Shown here: positions 28,859 to 39,617 of the stretch, piece by piece
How positions within the stretch are numbered: position 1 is the first letter of the stretch
Layout: each line of letters begins with the position of its first letter
Made by a program: the position numbers and the translations under genes
DNA from: Arthrobacter sp. H16F315
Lineage (GTDB): Bacteria > Actinomycetota > Actinomycetes > Actinomycetales > Micrococcaceae
Assembly: GCF_024124825.1 (NCBI RefSeq)
Contig: NZ_JAMXSS010000002.1
Span: 3,720,001-3,784,000 of the forward strand
Length of the DNA stretch: 64,000 nt
Direction of reading: 5' to 3'
The notes under the pieces: generated by a model
The model's database searches: none
What the model was told of the DNA's origin: nothing
The model's input: the letters and a program-made list of their open reading frames with translations, nothing else

Positions 28859-29052
28859 GCCGACACCGGCGCACAGAGCCCTGAACCGGCGCCGGAGCAG
28901 GCAACGGGCACCGCTGCGGGCACTGCTCCGAAGCAGTCCGGGGCAGTCCGGGGCCCCGCCCACACTCCCGCCTCACTCCCGCGCGGAATGTGCCGTTCGT
29001 CTCAAAAGCGGACCAAAACCCCGCCGGGCGACGTCACCAGCGGGTGGCTGAA

Positions 29053-29081
29053 TTGAATAAGCTGCGAGCGAAGCCTAGATT
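29053..29081 (+). promoter_or_regulatory. sdhCDAB promoter (TTGAAT, 17 nt, TAGATT)
   Basis: -35 TTGAAT at 29053-29058 and -10 TAGATT at 29076-29081 with a 17-nt spacer, upstream of sdhC by about 90 nt. This predicts a 5' leader of roughly 80-85 nt that includes the GGGAGG ribosome site. Confidence 0.65.
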
Positions 29082-29088
29082 TAGGCTT
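29071..29088. promoter_or_regulatory. Inverted repeat over the sdh -10 box
   Basis: AAGCCTA-GATT-TAGGCTT, perfect 7-4-7 inverted repeat that covers the whole -10 element. This is the position of a repressor operator. The sequence does not match the DtxR/IdeR box orientation, and no named regulator fits with certainty. Confidence 0.5.
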
Positions 29089-29171
29089 GAGCTTACGAGT
29101 GCTCTCGCAGCAGGCGTTCCCCCCGCGTGGATCCCATGCCAGCGCCGCTGTGTTGCAGGGAGGTTTATTCA

Positions 29172-29551
29172 GTGCCGACAAAACCAGCTGGCACCTTGTA
29201 CCGCGGCCGTGAAGGCATGTGGTCCTGGGTTGGACACCGCATAACTGGTGTAGTGATTTTTTTCTTCTTGTTGGTCCATGTGCTGGACACCTCATTGGTG
29301 CGTGTATCCCCGAGGCCTACACCGCCGTGATCGGTGCCTACAAGAACCCCCTGATGGCCCTGGGTGAAACGGGCCTCGTCGCAGCGATCGTCTTCCACGC
29401 CTTTAACGGCCTGCGGGTCATCGCCGTCGATTTCTGGAAGAAGGGCGCAAAGTACCAGCGCCAGATGCTATGGACGGTGCTCATCCTCTGGGCAGTCGTT
29501 ATGGTTGGCTTCTCCATCCGCCACCTGTCCCTCGCCCTTGGAGGCCACTAG
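29172..29551 (+). CDS. sdhC: Succinate dehydrogenase cytochrome b subunit SdhC (frameshifted as read)
   Basis: Membrane anchor of complex II that binds heme b and quinone with SdhD. The N-terminal frame starts at GTG 29172 (GGGAGG 8 nt upstream) and has the SdhC signature GTLYRGREGMWSWVGHRITG, then a helix and VHVLDTSLV. The C-terminal frame has EAYTAVIGAYKNPLMALGE, FHAFNGLRVIAVDFW with a heme-ligand-type His, and a last helix. Adding one C to the run at 29308-29311 joins them (VSPEAYTAV) and yields about 126 residues, normal for the actinobacterial subunit. A 2-nt gap separates it from sdhD. Confidence 0.9.
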
Positions 29552-29553
29552 CC

Positions 29554-30036
29554 ATGAGTGCAACGCAGATTCAGAGCCCGCGCAGCCCAAAGGTCGGCAG
29601 CAACCGGATTGCGCCGCAGTACCGCCGCAACGGCAGCTCCAAAGGCAACTTCGAAATGATCGCCTGGCTCTTTATGCGGCTTTCCGGCGTTGTCCTGGTT
29701 GTCCTGATCTTCGGCCACCTTTTTGTCAACCTGATGGTGGGCGAAGGAATCCACGCGATCGACTTCGGTTTTGTGGCCGGTAAGTGGGCTGACCCGTTCT
29801 GGCAGATCTGGGACCTGGCGATGCTGTGGCTGGCCATGCTGCACGGCACCAACGGTGTGCGGACCATCATCAACGACTACGCCGAGAAGGACGCCACACG
29901 ACTGTGGCTGAAGATCGTGCTGTACGCCGCCACCACCGCCATCATCATCCTGGGCACCCTGGTCATCTTCACCTTTGATCCGTGCCCTGTGGTCAACGGT
30001 GTCCAGCTGCCCGGCGGCTTCTGCCCTGCGCCCTAA
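29554..30036 (+). CDS. sdhD: Succinate dehydrogenase hydrophobic membrane anchor SdhD
   Basis: Second membrane subunit of complex II. 160 residues, three transmembrane helices at about 40-62, 83-105 and 118-142. Key residues: MRLSGVVLVVLIFGHLFVNLMV (His after the first helix) and MLHGTNGVRTIINDYAEK, which matches the SdhD family heme/quinone region. ATG 29554 has GGAGG 9 nt upstream, inside the end of sdhC. A 126-nt spacer with a GC-rich stretch precedes sdhA. Confidence 0.92.
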   Translation: MSATQIQSPRSPKVGSNRIAPQYRRNGSSKGNFEMIAWLFMRLSGVVLVVLIFGHLFVNLMVGEGIHAIDFGFVAGKWADPFWQIWDLAMLWLAMLHGTNGVRTIINDYAEKDATRLWLKIVLYAATTAIIILGTLVIFTFDPCPVVNGVQLPGGFCPAP

Positions 30037-30162
30037 CGGCGCGGCCCCAGCGGCAACCGACCCGTCCCTGCCCGGTGCAGGTACGGAAGGTCCACGAGAT
30101 GTCACCGGCCCGGCTCCGCCGGCCGGTGTTGTAAGCGAATTTTGAGAGAAAGAGCGTCTGGT

Positions 30163-31963
30163 ATGCAGGTCCATAAGTACGACGTCGTCATCGTCGGTGC
30201 CGGTGGCGCCGGGATGCGCGCGGCGATCGAATCCGGTCAACGCGCCCGAACAGCGGTACTGACCAAGCTGTACCCCACCCGCTCCCACACCGGTGCGGCG
30301 CAGGGCGGCATGTGCGCGGCCCTGGCGAACGTCGAGGAAGACAACTGGGAATGGCACACCTTTGACACGATCAAGGGCGGCGACTACCTGGTTGACCAGG
30401 ACGCCGCCGAGGTGATGGCCAAAGAAGCGATCGACGCCGTCCTGGACCTGGAAAAGATGGGCCTGCCGTTCAACCGGACGCCCGAAGGCCGGATTGACCA
30501 GCGCCGTTTCGGCGGTCACACCCGCGATCACGGCAAGGCTCCGGTCCGCCGCGCCTGCTACGCCGCCGACCGTACCGGCCACATGATCCTGCAGACCCTG
30601 TACCAGAACTGCGTCAAGCACAACGTTGAGTTCTACAACGAGTACTACGTCCTTGACCTGCTCACCGTCGAGGAAGACGCTGTCCGCGAAGACGGCACGC
30701 CGTACAAGCAAAAGCGCGTTTCCGGCGTTGTGTCCTACGACCTTGCCTCCGGTGAACTGCATGTCTTCCAGGCCAAGTCGGTGGTTTTCGCCACGGGCGG
30801 CGCGGGCAAAGTCTTCAAAACCACCTCCAATGCCCACACCCTCACCGGTGACGGCATGGGCATTGCCTTCCGCAGCGGCATCCCGCTGGAGGACATGGAG
30901 TTCTTCCAGTTCCACCCGACAGGCCTCGCCGGCCTGGGCATCCTCCTCTCCGAGGCCGCCCGCGGCGAAGGAGCTATTCTGCGCAACTCCGAGGGTGAGC
31001 GCTTTATGGAGCGCTATGCCCCCACCATCAAAGACCTCGCACCCCGCGACATCGTGGCCCGCTCAATGGCCAACGAAGTCCGTGAGGGACGCGGTTACAG
31101 GCCCGAACAAGGACTACGTCCTGCTGGACCTGACGCACCTTGAGCCGGCACATATCGACGCCAAGCTCCCGGACATCACCGAGTTCGCCCGCACCTACCT
31201 CGGTGTCGAGCCGTACACGGAGCCGGTACCGGTCTTCCCGACGGCGCACTACGCCATGGGCGGCATTCCCACCAATATCAGCGCCGAAGTGCTCCAGGAC
31301 AACAACACCGTCGTCCCGGGCCTTTACGCGGCCGGCGAGGTTGCCTGCGTCTCGGTGCACGGCTCCAACCGCCTGGGCACCAACTCGCTGCTGGACATCA
31401 ACGTCTTCGGCAAGCGCGCCGGCATTGCCGCCGCCGAGTACGCCAAGACCGCCGATTTCGTTGATCTTCCCAGCGACCCGGAGGCCTACACGCTGGACCT
31501 GCTCAACCACGTCCGCACCGCTGACGGCACTGAGAAGGTTGCGGCGATCCGCAAGGAGCTGCAGGACACGATGGACGCCAACATGCAGGTGTTCCGCACC
31601 GCAGAGACCCTGAACCAGGTCTTGTCTGACATTGCGTCCTTCGAGGAGCGGTACCAGCGGATCAGCGTCCAGGACAAGGGCAAACGCTTTAACCTGGACC
31701 TCCTCGAAGCCGTGGAGTTGGGCTTCCTGCTGGAACTGGCCAAGGTTATGACCGTGGCGGCCCTGCACCGCGAGGAATCCCGCGGGGGCCACTTCCGCGA
31801 GGACTTCCCCGAGCGCGACGACGAAAAATTCATGAAACACTCCATGGCGTACAAGGATGAGCATGCTCCGGCGGATGGTTCCGCGGAGGCTATTGCGGGC
31901 ATCCGTCTCTCCACCAAACCGGTGGTCTTTACGCGCTACGAGCCGATGGTGAGGAAGTACTAA
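30163..31963 (+). CDS. sdhA: Succinate dehydrogenase flavoprotein SdhA (frameshifted as read)
   Basis: Oxidises succinate to fumarate in the TCA cycle with covalently bound FAD. N-terminal frame: VVIVGAGGAGMRAAIE at about 9-24, FAD-attachment His42 in RSHTGAAQGGM, substrate-site FGGHTRDHGKAPVRRACY and FQFHPTGLAGLGIL. C-terminal frame: GPNKDYVLLDLTHLEPAHID, HYAMGGIPTN, GEVACVSVHGSNRLGTNSLL. Removing one T at 31095-31096 joins them (REGRGTGPNKDY), giving about 599 residues, the usual length. ATG 30163 begins MQVHKYDVV with AAGAG 9 nt upstream. One nt separates the stop from sdhB. Confidence 0.93.
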
Positions 31964-31964
31964 G

Positions 31965-32747
31965 ATGACCGCTGAACTCGCTGAGCCAGCTTCCAAGATC
32001 GAACTGCCCGCCCACATCGGCGGCGGCGGAGACATTCCGTCCTTCGACGTCCACCTGCGGGTGCGCCGCTACAACCCGGAGGTCTCCGACGAGTCCACCT
32101 GGGACGACTTCCACGTCACCATGTACGGCACGGACCGCGTCCTGGACGCCCTGCACAAGGTGAAGTGGGAAATCGACGGCAGCGTCTCCTTCCGCCGCTC
32201 CTGTGCACACGGTGTCTGCGGCTCCGATGCCATGCGCATCAACGGCCGCAACCGCCTCGCCTGCAAAACGCTGCTGAAGGACCTGGATACCACCAAGCCC
32301 ATCACCGTCGAGCCGATCAAGGGTCTTCCGGTGGAAAAGGACCTGATCGTGGACATGGAACCGTTCTTCCAGTCCTTCCGCGAGGTTATGCCGTTCCTGA
32401 TCAACCGCGGCCATGAGCCCACAAAGGAACGCCTGCAGTCCGCCGAGGACCGCGAGCGGTTCGATGACACGACCAAGTGCATCCTCTGCGCCGCCTGCAC
32501 CTCGTCCTGCCCGGTTTTCTGGACCGACGGCCAGTACTTCGGCCCGGCAGCGATCGTCAACGCGCACCGCTTCATCTTCGATTCCCGGGATGATGCAGGC
32601 GACATGCGCCTGGAGATCCTCAACGACAAGGAAGGTGTGTGGCGTTGCCGCACCACCTTCAACTGCACCGAGGCCTGCCCCCGCGGCATCCAGGTCACGC
32701 AGGCAATCGCCGAGGTCAAGCAGGCAATCCTGTCCCGCAAGATCTAG
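31965..32747 (+). CDS. sdhB: Succinate dehydrogenase iron-sulfur subunit SdhB
   Basis: Transfers electrons from FAD to quinone through three Fe-S clusters. 260 residues. [2Fe-2S] cysteines in RRSCAHGVCGSDAM and RLACKTLLKDL; [4Fe-4S] and [3Fe-4S] motifs CILCAACTSSCPVFW and CRTTFNCTEACPRGI. An N-terminal extension of about 20 residues precedes the ferredoxin fold. ATG at 31965 directly follows the sdhA stop; GAGGAAG lies about 9 nt upstream. It is the last gene of the operon, followed by a stable hairpin. Confidence 0.96.
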   Translation: MTAELAEPASKIELPAHIGGGGDIPSFDVHLRVRRYNPEVSDESTWDDFHVTMYGTDRVLDALHKVKWEIDGSVSFRRSCAHGVCGSDAMRINGRNRLACKTLLKDLDTTKPITVEPIKGLPVEKDLIVDMEPFFQSFREVMPFLINRGHEPTKERLQSAEDRERFDDTTKCILCAACTSSCPVFWTDGQYFGPAAIVNAHRFIFDSRDDAGDMRLEILNDKEGVWRCRTTFNCTEACPRGIQVTQAIAEVKQAILSRKI

Positions 32748-32767
32748 CAACCGCTTCACAGCACAAA

Positions 32768-32812
32768 CGACGACGGCGCCTCCCACCTTTGCGGTTGGGG
32801 GCGCCGTCGTCG
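32768..32812 (+). terminator. Hairpin after sdhB
   Basis: Perfect 13-bp GC-rich stem (CGACGACGGCGCC at 32768-32780 with its complement at 32800-32812), starting 21 nt after the sdhB stop. No T-run; it would work as an RNA-stabilising or factor-assisted terminator. It ends 25 nt before the next start. Confidence 0.6.
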
Positions 32813-32837
32813 TCGGCCCCAGCATCGAAAGGTTCCC

Positions 32838-33608
32838 GTGTCCCGCTCCGAAAAGGTCTCCTTCCAAGGTTCCACCGGTGAAACCCTCTCCGGCATCATC
32901 GATGTCCCCGACGGTGCGGTGAAAGGCTGGGGTGTGTTCTCGCACGGCTTTACGCTGGGCAAGGACAGCCCCTCGGCGTCGAGGATGTGCAAGGAGCTGG
33001 CGGACAACGGGGTGGGCATGCTCCGCTTCGACAACCTGGGCCTGGGCGAATCCGCAGGCCTATGGTCGGAGGGATCCTTCAGCCACAAGGTGGCGGACAC
33101 CGTCAAGGCGGCCGAGTTTATGCGCCTGGCGGGCCGTCCGGTATCGCTGCTGGTGGGTCATTCCTTTGGCGGGGCCGCTGTGCTGGCGGCCGCGCGGGAG
33201 ATCCCGGAACTCGACGCCGTTGCCACAGTGGGAGCCCCGTTCTCGCCCAAGCATGTGGCACACGTCTTCGATTCGGCGCTGGACCGGATCCTCAACGAGG
33301 GCAGCGCCGAAGTGGACCTGGGCGGCAAACGGGTGGAGATCCGGCGGCATTTTGTGGAGGACCTGGAACACGCGGACCTGACGGACTGCATCCGGCAGCT
33401 GCACAAACCGCTGATGGTGCTGCACTCCCCCACCGACAACACGGTGGGCATCGAAAACGCAAGCACCATCTTCCAGACGGCCCGCCACCCGCGCAGCTTC
33501 GTGTCGCTGGAGGGAAGCGACCACCTCCTGACCGGCAAGGGCCAGGCGGCGCGGGCAGCGCGGATTATTTCAGCCTGGGCCGACCAGTACCTCGACGCCA
33601 CCTCGTAG
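32838..33608 (+). CDS. Alpha/beta hydrolase
   Basis: Serine hydrolase, probably cytoplasmic. 256 residues, GTG start. Nucleophile Ser109 in VGHSFGGAAV, acid Asp in LHSPTDNTVGIENA near 198 and His in LEGSDHLLTGKGQAARAA near 234; oxyanion region FSHGFTLGKDSPSASRM near 35. It resembles the N-terminal half of the bifunctional alpha/beta-hydrolase-OsmC proteins known in several bacteria, but the OsmC half is missing and the frame ends naturally at TAG. Substrate unknown. The 3' end overlaps the convergent YihY gene by 44 nt. Confidence 0.9.
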   Translation: MSRSEKVSFQGSTGETLSGIIDVPDGAVKGWGVFSHGFTLGKDSPSASRMCKELADNGVGMLRFDNLGLGESAGLWSEGSFSHKVADTVKAAEFMRLAGRPVSLLVGHSFGGAAVLAAAREIPELDAVATVGAPFSPKHVAHVFDSALDRILNEGSAEVDLGGKRVEIRRHFVEDLEHADLTDCIRQLHKPLMVLHSPTDNTVGIENASTIFQTARHPRSFVSLEGSDHLLTGKGQAARAARIISAWADQYLDATS

Positions 33609-34728
33609 CCGGGACCGGGCGGCGGGTTTCCCCGGGGTCCACGGGCGTCTTGCCCGGCTGGACCCGGCGGGCGCCCCACCCGGTCCTGGTGCTTGCCGGC
33701 TGCAGCTTGAGGTCCTTCTCCCGGACCGACACCCATGCGGCGCTGACAACATACACCTGGCTGACCAGGTTGAACCAGATGAGCAGCCCGATGATGATGG
33801 CGAAGGGCGCCAGGATGGGGTTCTTTCCCGCGCTGGCCAGTAGTTGGGTGCTGAAGATCTGCAGCACTGTCGTGCCGGCCGCTGCGATGAGGGTCCCTTC
33901 CAGCAGTGAGCGCCGGGCCGCTTTGAGCCCCGCGGCCAGCCGGAACATAATCAAGGCGGTGCCCCAACCCAGCAGCAGCGGCACCACGATCGTCACGGAC
34001 GTTGTCAGCGGCCAGGCGATCAGCGGATCGAGGCTCAGCTGCTCGGCCACCCAGTCGGCCGCGGTGCCGAAAACCAGCGAGGCTGCCGAGCTGATCACAA
34101 GGGCCACTCCGAGCAGCAGCAGGATGCCTGCGTCGCGCAGTATTTGCAGGACCGGGTTGATAGTGCGGGGACCCCATCCCATCATGCCGCGCACGCCGTC
34201 GCGAATGCCGCTGATCCAGCCCAGTGCGGTGAAAACGGTCACCCCGGCGGCGATCACAGCAGTCCAGCCGAGGCCGGAGGGGTTCAGCAGTTTCTTGGGA
34301 TCCACCAGGCCCTCGCCGCCGTCGACCTGCAGCAGGCCCGGGGCGGCTATGGCCACGCTCTTGATGATTTGGTCCAGCAGCGCGGGCTGTCCGCTCAGGA
34401 ACAGGCCCGCGAGGGAGAAGCCGGTGGCCAGCAGACCGGTGATGGAGAAGAACATCCGGAACCCGATGCCGGCGCTCATCAGCGGCCCGTGCTGGCGGTT
34501 GTAGTGCTGGAACGCACGCAGCGGGCGAAGGGTGTTGAGCCGGGCGATCAGCCACGGCAGCATGGCCAGCAGCGCTGCCATCCCGCCGCCGGAGCGCCGC
34601 GCCTTGCCCCAGTCGAGCCTCTTGCGGATGACTTCCAGCCGTAGCCCGGCCAGATCGGTCGGAAGGGGTGGTTCAGCGGGTGCCTGGGGCCCCGTCCTCG
34701 CCTCGGTCGATGTCGGATTCGGTCCCAA
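33565..34728 (-). CDS. YihY/BrkB-family integral membrane protein
   Basis: 387 residues from TTG 34728 (start uncertain). Six hydrophobic segments: about 65-85, 115-140, 160-180, 205-225, 240-260 and 275-300. Family features: NTLRPLRAFQHYNRQHGPLMSAGIGFRMFFSITGLL, WTAVIAAGVTVFTALGWISGIRDG and LIWFNLVSQVYVVSAAWVS. Despite older names (ribonuclease BN, virulence factor BrkB), the function of the family is unsettled. The first possible starts lie inside the RNA ligase gene (56-nt overlap); an ATG at 34581 would cut away conserved sequence. The basic C-terminal tail overlaps the convergent hydrolase gene. Confidence 0.85.
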   Translation of the reverse strand: MGPNPTSTEARTGPQAPAEPPLPTDLAGLRLEVIRKRLDWGKARRSGGGMAALLAMLPWLIARLNTLRPLRAFQHYNRQHGPLMSAGIGFRMFFSITGLLATGFSLAGLFLSGQPALLDQIIKSVAIAAPGLLQVDGGEGLVDPKKLLNPSGLGWTAVIAAGVTVFTALGWISGIRDGVRGMMGWGPRTINPVLQILRDAGILLLLGVALVISSAASLVFGTAADWVAEQLSLDPLIAWPLTTSVTIVVPLLLGWGTALIMFRLAAGLKAARRSLLEGTLIAAAGTTVLQIFSTQLLASAGKNPILAPFAIIIGLLIWFNLVSQVYVVSAAWVSVREKDLKLQPASTRTGWGARRVQPGKTPVDPGETRRPVPATRWRRGTGRPRLK

Positions 34729-35338
34729 AGTCCAGTTCTTCCCGTAGCTGCCAGATACCGTTCTGGTCGTGTTCGTAGAGTCCCATGCTAGCCACCGGGA
34801 ACGTCGCCCGGTAATCCTTGAGCGCCGTTTCGGCCTCATCAAGGCTTTCCGGCGCGACGTCATGGGCCACCGTGACGTGCGGGTGGTACTCGAATGGCAG
34901 CTCCCGCTCCAACGGACCTGCCTGAAGCCGCTCGTGCAGGCTAACGCAATCGCCGAATCCATCCTCAACGTTCAGGAAGACCACCGGGGACACCGGCCGG
35001 AAGGAGCCCGTGCCGGCGATGGTCACGTGGAAAGGCTCCTGCCTGCTCGCGATGGCCCGGACATGGTTCCGGGTCGCGTCCCAGTCCCGGGTCGTGGTGG
35101 TCGTCACCAGCGTGATGTGGGCCGGGATGACACCCGCCATGGGGTCACCGAAGGACGCCCGCCAGCGCTGAAGTTCCTCGGCGATAGCCTCCGGAAACCC
35201 CAGGATCACTCCGATACTGATGCCCTCGCCGCGGTGTCCGTTGCCCTCGGCGTCCTGGCTCCCGGAACCCGTGCTGCTGCCGGCACGCGCCGTGGTGCGT
35301 GCCGGCTCGTTGGCGGTGACTCTGCTGACGGAGGACAT
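34673..35338 (-). CDS. 2'-5' RNA ligase family protein (LigT/2H phosphoesterase)
   Basis: 2H-superfamily enzyme acting on cyclic phosphates or 2'-5' linkages in RNA. 221 residues from ATG 35338. The two HxT/S motifs are PAHITLV (His74-Ile-Thr76) and YHPHVTVAHD near 158. The first 40 residues are low-complexity and Ser/Thr/Gly-rich. The ATG lies 4 nt after the trpS stop, and the ribosome site is inside the end of trpS, so it is coupled to trpS. No tRNA splicing is expected in bacteria, so the physiological substrate is open. Confidence 0.85.
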   Translation of the reverse strand: MSSVSRVTANEPARTTARAGSSTGSGSQDAEGNGHRGEGISIGVILGFPEAIAEELQRWRASFGDPMAGVIPAHITLVTTTTTRDWDATRNHVRAIASRQEPFHVTIAGTGSFRPVSPVVFLNVEDGFGDCVSLHERLQAGPLERELPFEYHPHVTVAHDVAPESLDEAETALKDYRATFPVASMGLYEHDQNGIWQLREELDFGTESDIDRGEDGAPGTR

Positions 35339-35342
35339 TGCG

Positions 35343-37296
<1,954 letters not shown>

Positions 37297-37303
37297 CCGA
37301 TCC

Positions 37304-37309
37304 ACTCTA
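37304..37309 (-). promoter_or_regulatory. -10 box (TAGAGT) of xth, overlapping the upstream stop codon
   Basis: TAGAGT ends 7 nt before the GTG start at 37296. Its TAG is also the stop codon of the upstream membrane protein gene. A weak -35 (CTGTCG) lies 17 nt upstream. Confidence 0.5.
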
Positions 37310-37870
37310 GTCGACAATGGTTCCGGCGACAGGTTCGTCGGTGCCGGAGGACTTGATCATGTCCCGGGCGTTGGTGGCAGTGATCTCGATGGTCTCCAGC
37401 GCCCGGCGGATCGTGTCCTGATCCGCGGCAGCGCCCTTCTCCCGTTCCTGCTCGACGACGCGGACCTGGACCTGGACGATCTTGAACGAGTGGTCGAGTT
37501 TCAGGTCCCGGACTTCATCGGCATCGCGGCGGACCTCGACGCGCCGGGTGCTGCCGTGGTCAACACTGCCCGACGACGGCGCGCGGCCGGCCGCGGCGTT
37601 GAAGGCGTTCTGCGCTTCAGTGATCTTGGCTCCGGCCTTCTTGGCGGCCTTCTGGATGCTGAAGACCACAAAGGAGGCCAGGGCGAGCCAGAAGCCGGCG
37701 ATGATCGCCACAAGCCAGCCGACGACGTCGTTCTGGTTCGCGGCAAAGATGACTGCGACGACGAAGGCGATGATAAAGACCATCATCCCGGGGCCGCTGA
37801 TGCGGAACATGGAGAACTTGGTGCTGTTCGCGGACGGCTTGGAAGACGCGGGGTTGCCCAGAGATTGCAT
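37307..37870 (-). CDS. Small membrane protein of unknown function
   Basis: 187 residues from ATG 37870. Two adjacent transmembrane helices at about 27-47 and 51-72 (ISGPGMMVFIIAFVVAVIF; VVGWLVAIIAGFWLALASFVVF) are followed by a basic, helical cytoplasmic region (SIQKAAKKAGAKITEAQNAF) and a charged C-terminal half with RRVEVRRDADEVRDLKLDHSF. I do not recognise a family beyond actinobacterial hypothetical membrane proteins. GATAAT lies 6 nt upstream of ATG, a near-consensus -10, which suggests a leaderless message. It lies between an ABC exporter and xth. Confidence 0.75.
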   Translation of the reverse strand: MQSLGNPASSKPSANSTKFSMFRISGPGMMVFIIAFVVAVIFAANQNDVVGWLVAIIAGFWLALASFVVFSIQKAAKKAGAKITEAQNAFNAAAGRAPSSGSVDHGSTRRVEVRRDADEVRDLKLDHSFKIVQVQVRVVEQEREKGAAADQDTIRRALETIEITATNARDMIKSSGTDEPVAGTIVD

Positions 37871-37935
37871 GAGCCTATTATCGCAAACCCCCGCACCGCC
37901 CCGGGCCGCTTCCACCCGGGGCGAACGCTCCGGCC

Positions 37936-38769
37936 CTACTTGAGGAACAGCCGGCGCAACCGGCCGGTGGTCAGCAGCAGGCCGCAGGCGATCATCACGA
38001 GGTAGTAGCCGATGTGGACAGCTGTTGCCGGGGTGAAGGCTCCCACACTGATTTGCCGGAGCAGTTCCACGCCGTGCCACAGCGGCATCGCCTGGATGAG
38101 CCACTGGATGTACTGCGGGTAGACGCTGAGCGGGTAGAAGGTGGCGCTGAACAGGAACATCGGCAACATAAAGAAGTTGATCCAGTCCATCTGCTGGAAC
38201 GTCTTCATAAAGCTCGTGATGCCCATCCCGAAGCTCGCGAAACCGAACGCGATCAACACGGCGGCCGGGATCATAAGGACGGCCCACGGCGTGGTGATCA
38301 GCCCCATAAGGCCCATAACTGCGGTGAACCCGGTGGCGTACATCAGGCCGCGCAGCAGAGCCAGGAAGATCTCCCCCATGGCGACGTCCAGCGGGCCCAG
38401 GGAGGTGTAAAGCATGCCCTGGTACAGCTTGGCGAAGTTCATCTTAAAGAAGACATTCCAAGTCGAGTCGTAGACGGCCCCGTTCATGGCGGACACAGCC
38501 AGCAGGGCCGGGGCGATGTAGGCGGCGTAGGAAATCTCCCCGCCGCCCGGGCCCTGCACCGGGCCCACAATGGCGCCCAGGCCGACGCCCATGGCAATCA
38601 GGTACAGCACGGGCTCGAAGAAGCCGGAGAGCATGACCATCCAGTTGCTGCTCTTGGTGGCCATCAGCCCGCGGGCGACGACGGCGCGGACGTTCCGGGA
38701 GTAGAGCGGCCCGAACTTCCGGGTGCGTGCGGCCTCGGTGGCGCTGTGGCTGGTGGTGACGGCGCTCAT
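37936..38769 (-). CDS. ABC-2 type exporter permease (DrrB-like), second subunit
   Basis: 277 residues, six hydrophobic segments. Family features: KSSNWMVMLSGFFEPVLYLIAMGVGLGAIVG near 40, YIAPALLAVSAMNGAVYDSTWNVFFKM near 85, FGFASFGMGITSFMKTFQQMDW near 180, MLPMFLFSATFYPL near 205 and MPLWHGVELLRQISVG near 235. Forms the membrane channel together with its neighbour. The ATG overlaps the preceding permease stop (ATGA). The exported substrate is unknown (drug, lipid or polysaccharide are options for the family). Confidence 0.9.
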   Translation of the reverse strand: MSAVTTSHSATEAARTRKFGPLYSRNVRAVVARGLMATKSSNWMVMLSGFFEPVLYLIAMGVGLGAIVGPVQGPGGGEISYAAYIAPALLAVSAMNGAVYDSTWNVFFKMNFAKLYQGMLYTSLGPLDVAMGEIFLALLRGLMYATGFTAVMGLMGLITTPWAVLMIPAAVLIAFGFASFGMGITSFMKTFQQMDWINFFMLPMFLFSATFYPLSVYPQYIQWLIQAMPLWHGVELLRQISVGAFTPATAVHIGYYLVMIACGLLLTTGRLRRLFLK

Positions 38770-39617
38770 CCGGCCATCCTTCTGATGAACTGGCGTTTGG
38801 TCAGGACCCAGCCGAGCACCGTGAGGGCCAGCAGGAACACGACGTGCGCGATGGTCAGCAACGGGGCCTCCGGGTAGCCGTAGCTGAAGACCCGGCCAAG
38901 TTCGGTGCCGTGCCAGATCGGTGAGATCCAGCCGATCCAGCGCACGGCGAGGGGCAGCGAGTCCAGCGGGAAGAAGGTGCCGGAAAACAGGAAAAGCGGC
39001 ATCACGATAAACCGCATGACCATGGCGAACTGGCCTTTGTCCTGCTTGATCGAAGCCGCGTAGGCCATCAGCGGCAATCCAAAAGCCAAACCCGCGAGGG
39101 TGGCTACCAGGATCGAGACCCAGCCCCAGCCGCTCGGTGACGCCCCGAACAACGCCACCACAGCGAAATAGATGGCGGACTGCAGCACGAAACGCACAGT
39201 GACGGCGATGATCTGTCCGAGGGCAATCTGCTCCGGCGTCAACGGCGAGGCGTGCGGCCCGTAGAAGACGCGGCGCCACTTGAAACCGTCCATGATCGGG
39301 AAGGTCAATTCGCTGGCGGCCGTCATGACCGCGGCCGAGACCAGCAGGGCCGGAGCAATGAAGACCAGGTAGCTGACGCCGCCGAAGATTGCGGTGCTGC
39401 TGGTGTCTACGAGGCTTGCGAGCCCCACGCCCATGGCGAAGAGGTAGGCGACCGGCTGCCCGACGCCGTACATAACGATGGTCCAGCCGTAGCTCTTCAT
39501 CACCCGGAGGACGTGCTCGGCGAAGTAGAGCGAGCCCCAGCGCCGGGCGCGGGCGGCCGAGACCTCCGGCGAGTGGGCGCGCAGTACGGGGGCCGGCGTC
39601 GTCTCCGACCTACTCAA
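38766..39617 (-). CDS. ABC-2 type exporter permease (DrrB-like), first subunit
   Basis: 283 residues, six hydrophobic segments, homologous in layout to the next gene: MKSYGWTIVMYGVGQPVAYLFAMGVGLASLV near 40, YLVFIAPALLVSAAVMTAASELTFPIMDGFKW near 83, PLFLFSGTFFPLDSLPLAVRWIGWISPIWHGTELGRV near 208. The start is TTG, overlapping the ATPase stop as TTGAGTAG (8 nt), so translation is coupled. Two different permeases suggest a heterodimeric channel. Confidence 0.9.
   Translation of the reverse strand: MSRSETTPAPVLRAHSPEVSAARARRWGSLYFAEHVLRVMKSYGWTIVMYGVGQPVAYLFAMGVGLASLVDTSSTAIFGGVSYLVFIAPALLVSAAVMTAASELTFPIMDGFKWRRVFYGPHASPLTPEQIALGQIIAVTVRFVLQSAIYFAVVALFGASPSGWGWVSILVATLAGLAFGLPLMAYAASIKQDKGQFAMVMRFIVMPLFLFSGTFFPLDSLPLAVRWIGWISPIWHGTELGRVFSYGYPEAPLLTIAHVVFLLALTVLGWVLTKRQFIRRMAG

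Noticed and set aside
29071..29088. A DtxR/IdeR iron box before sdhC
   Set aside because: The known consensus has TTAGG-type half-sites facing inward; here the half-sites are in the opposite order, and the spacing differs.
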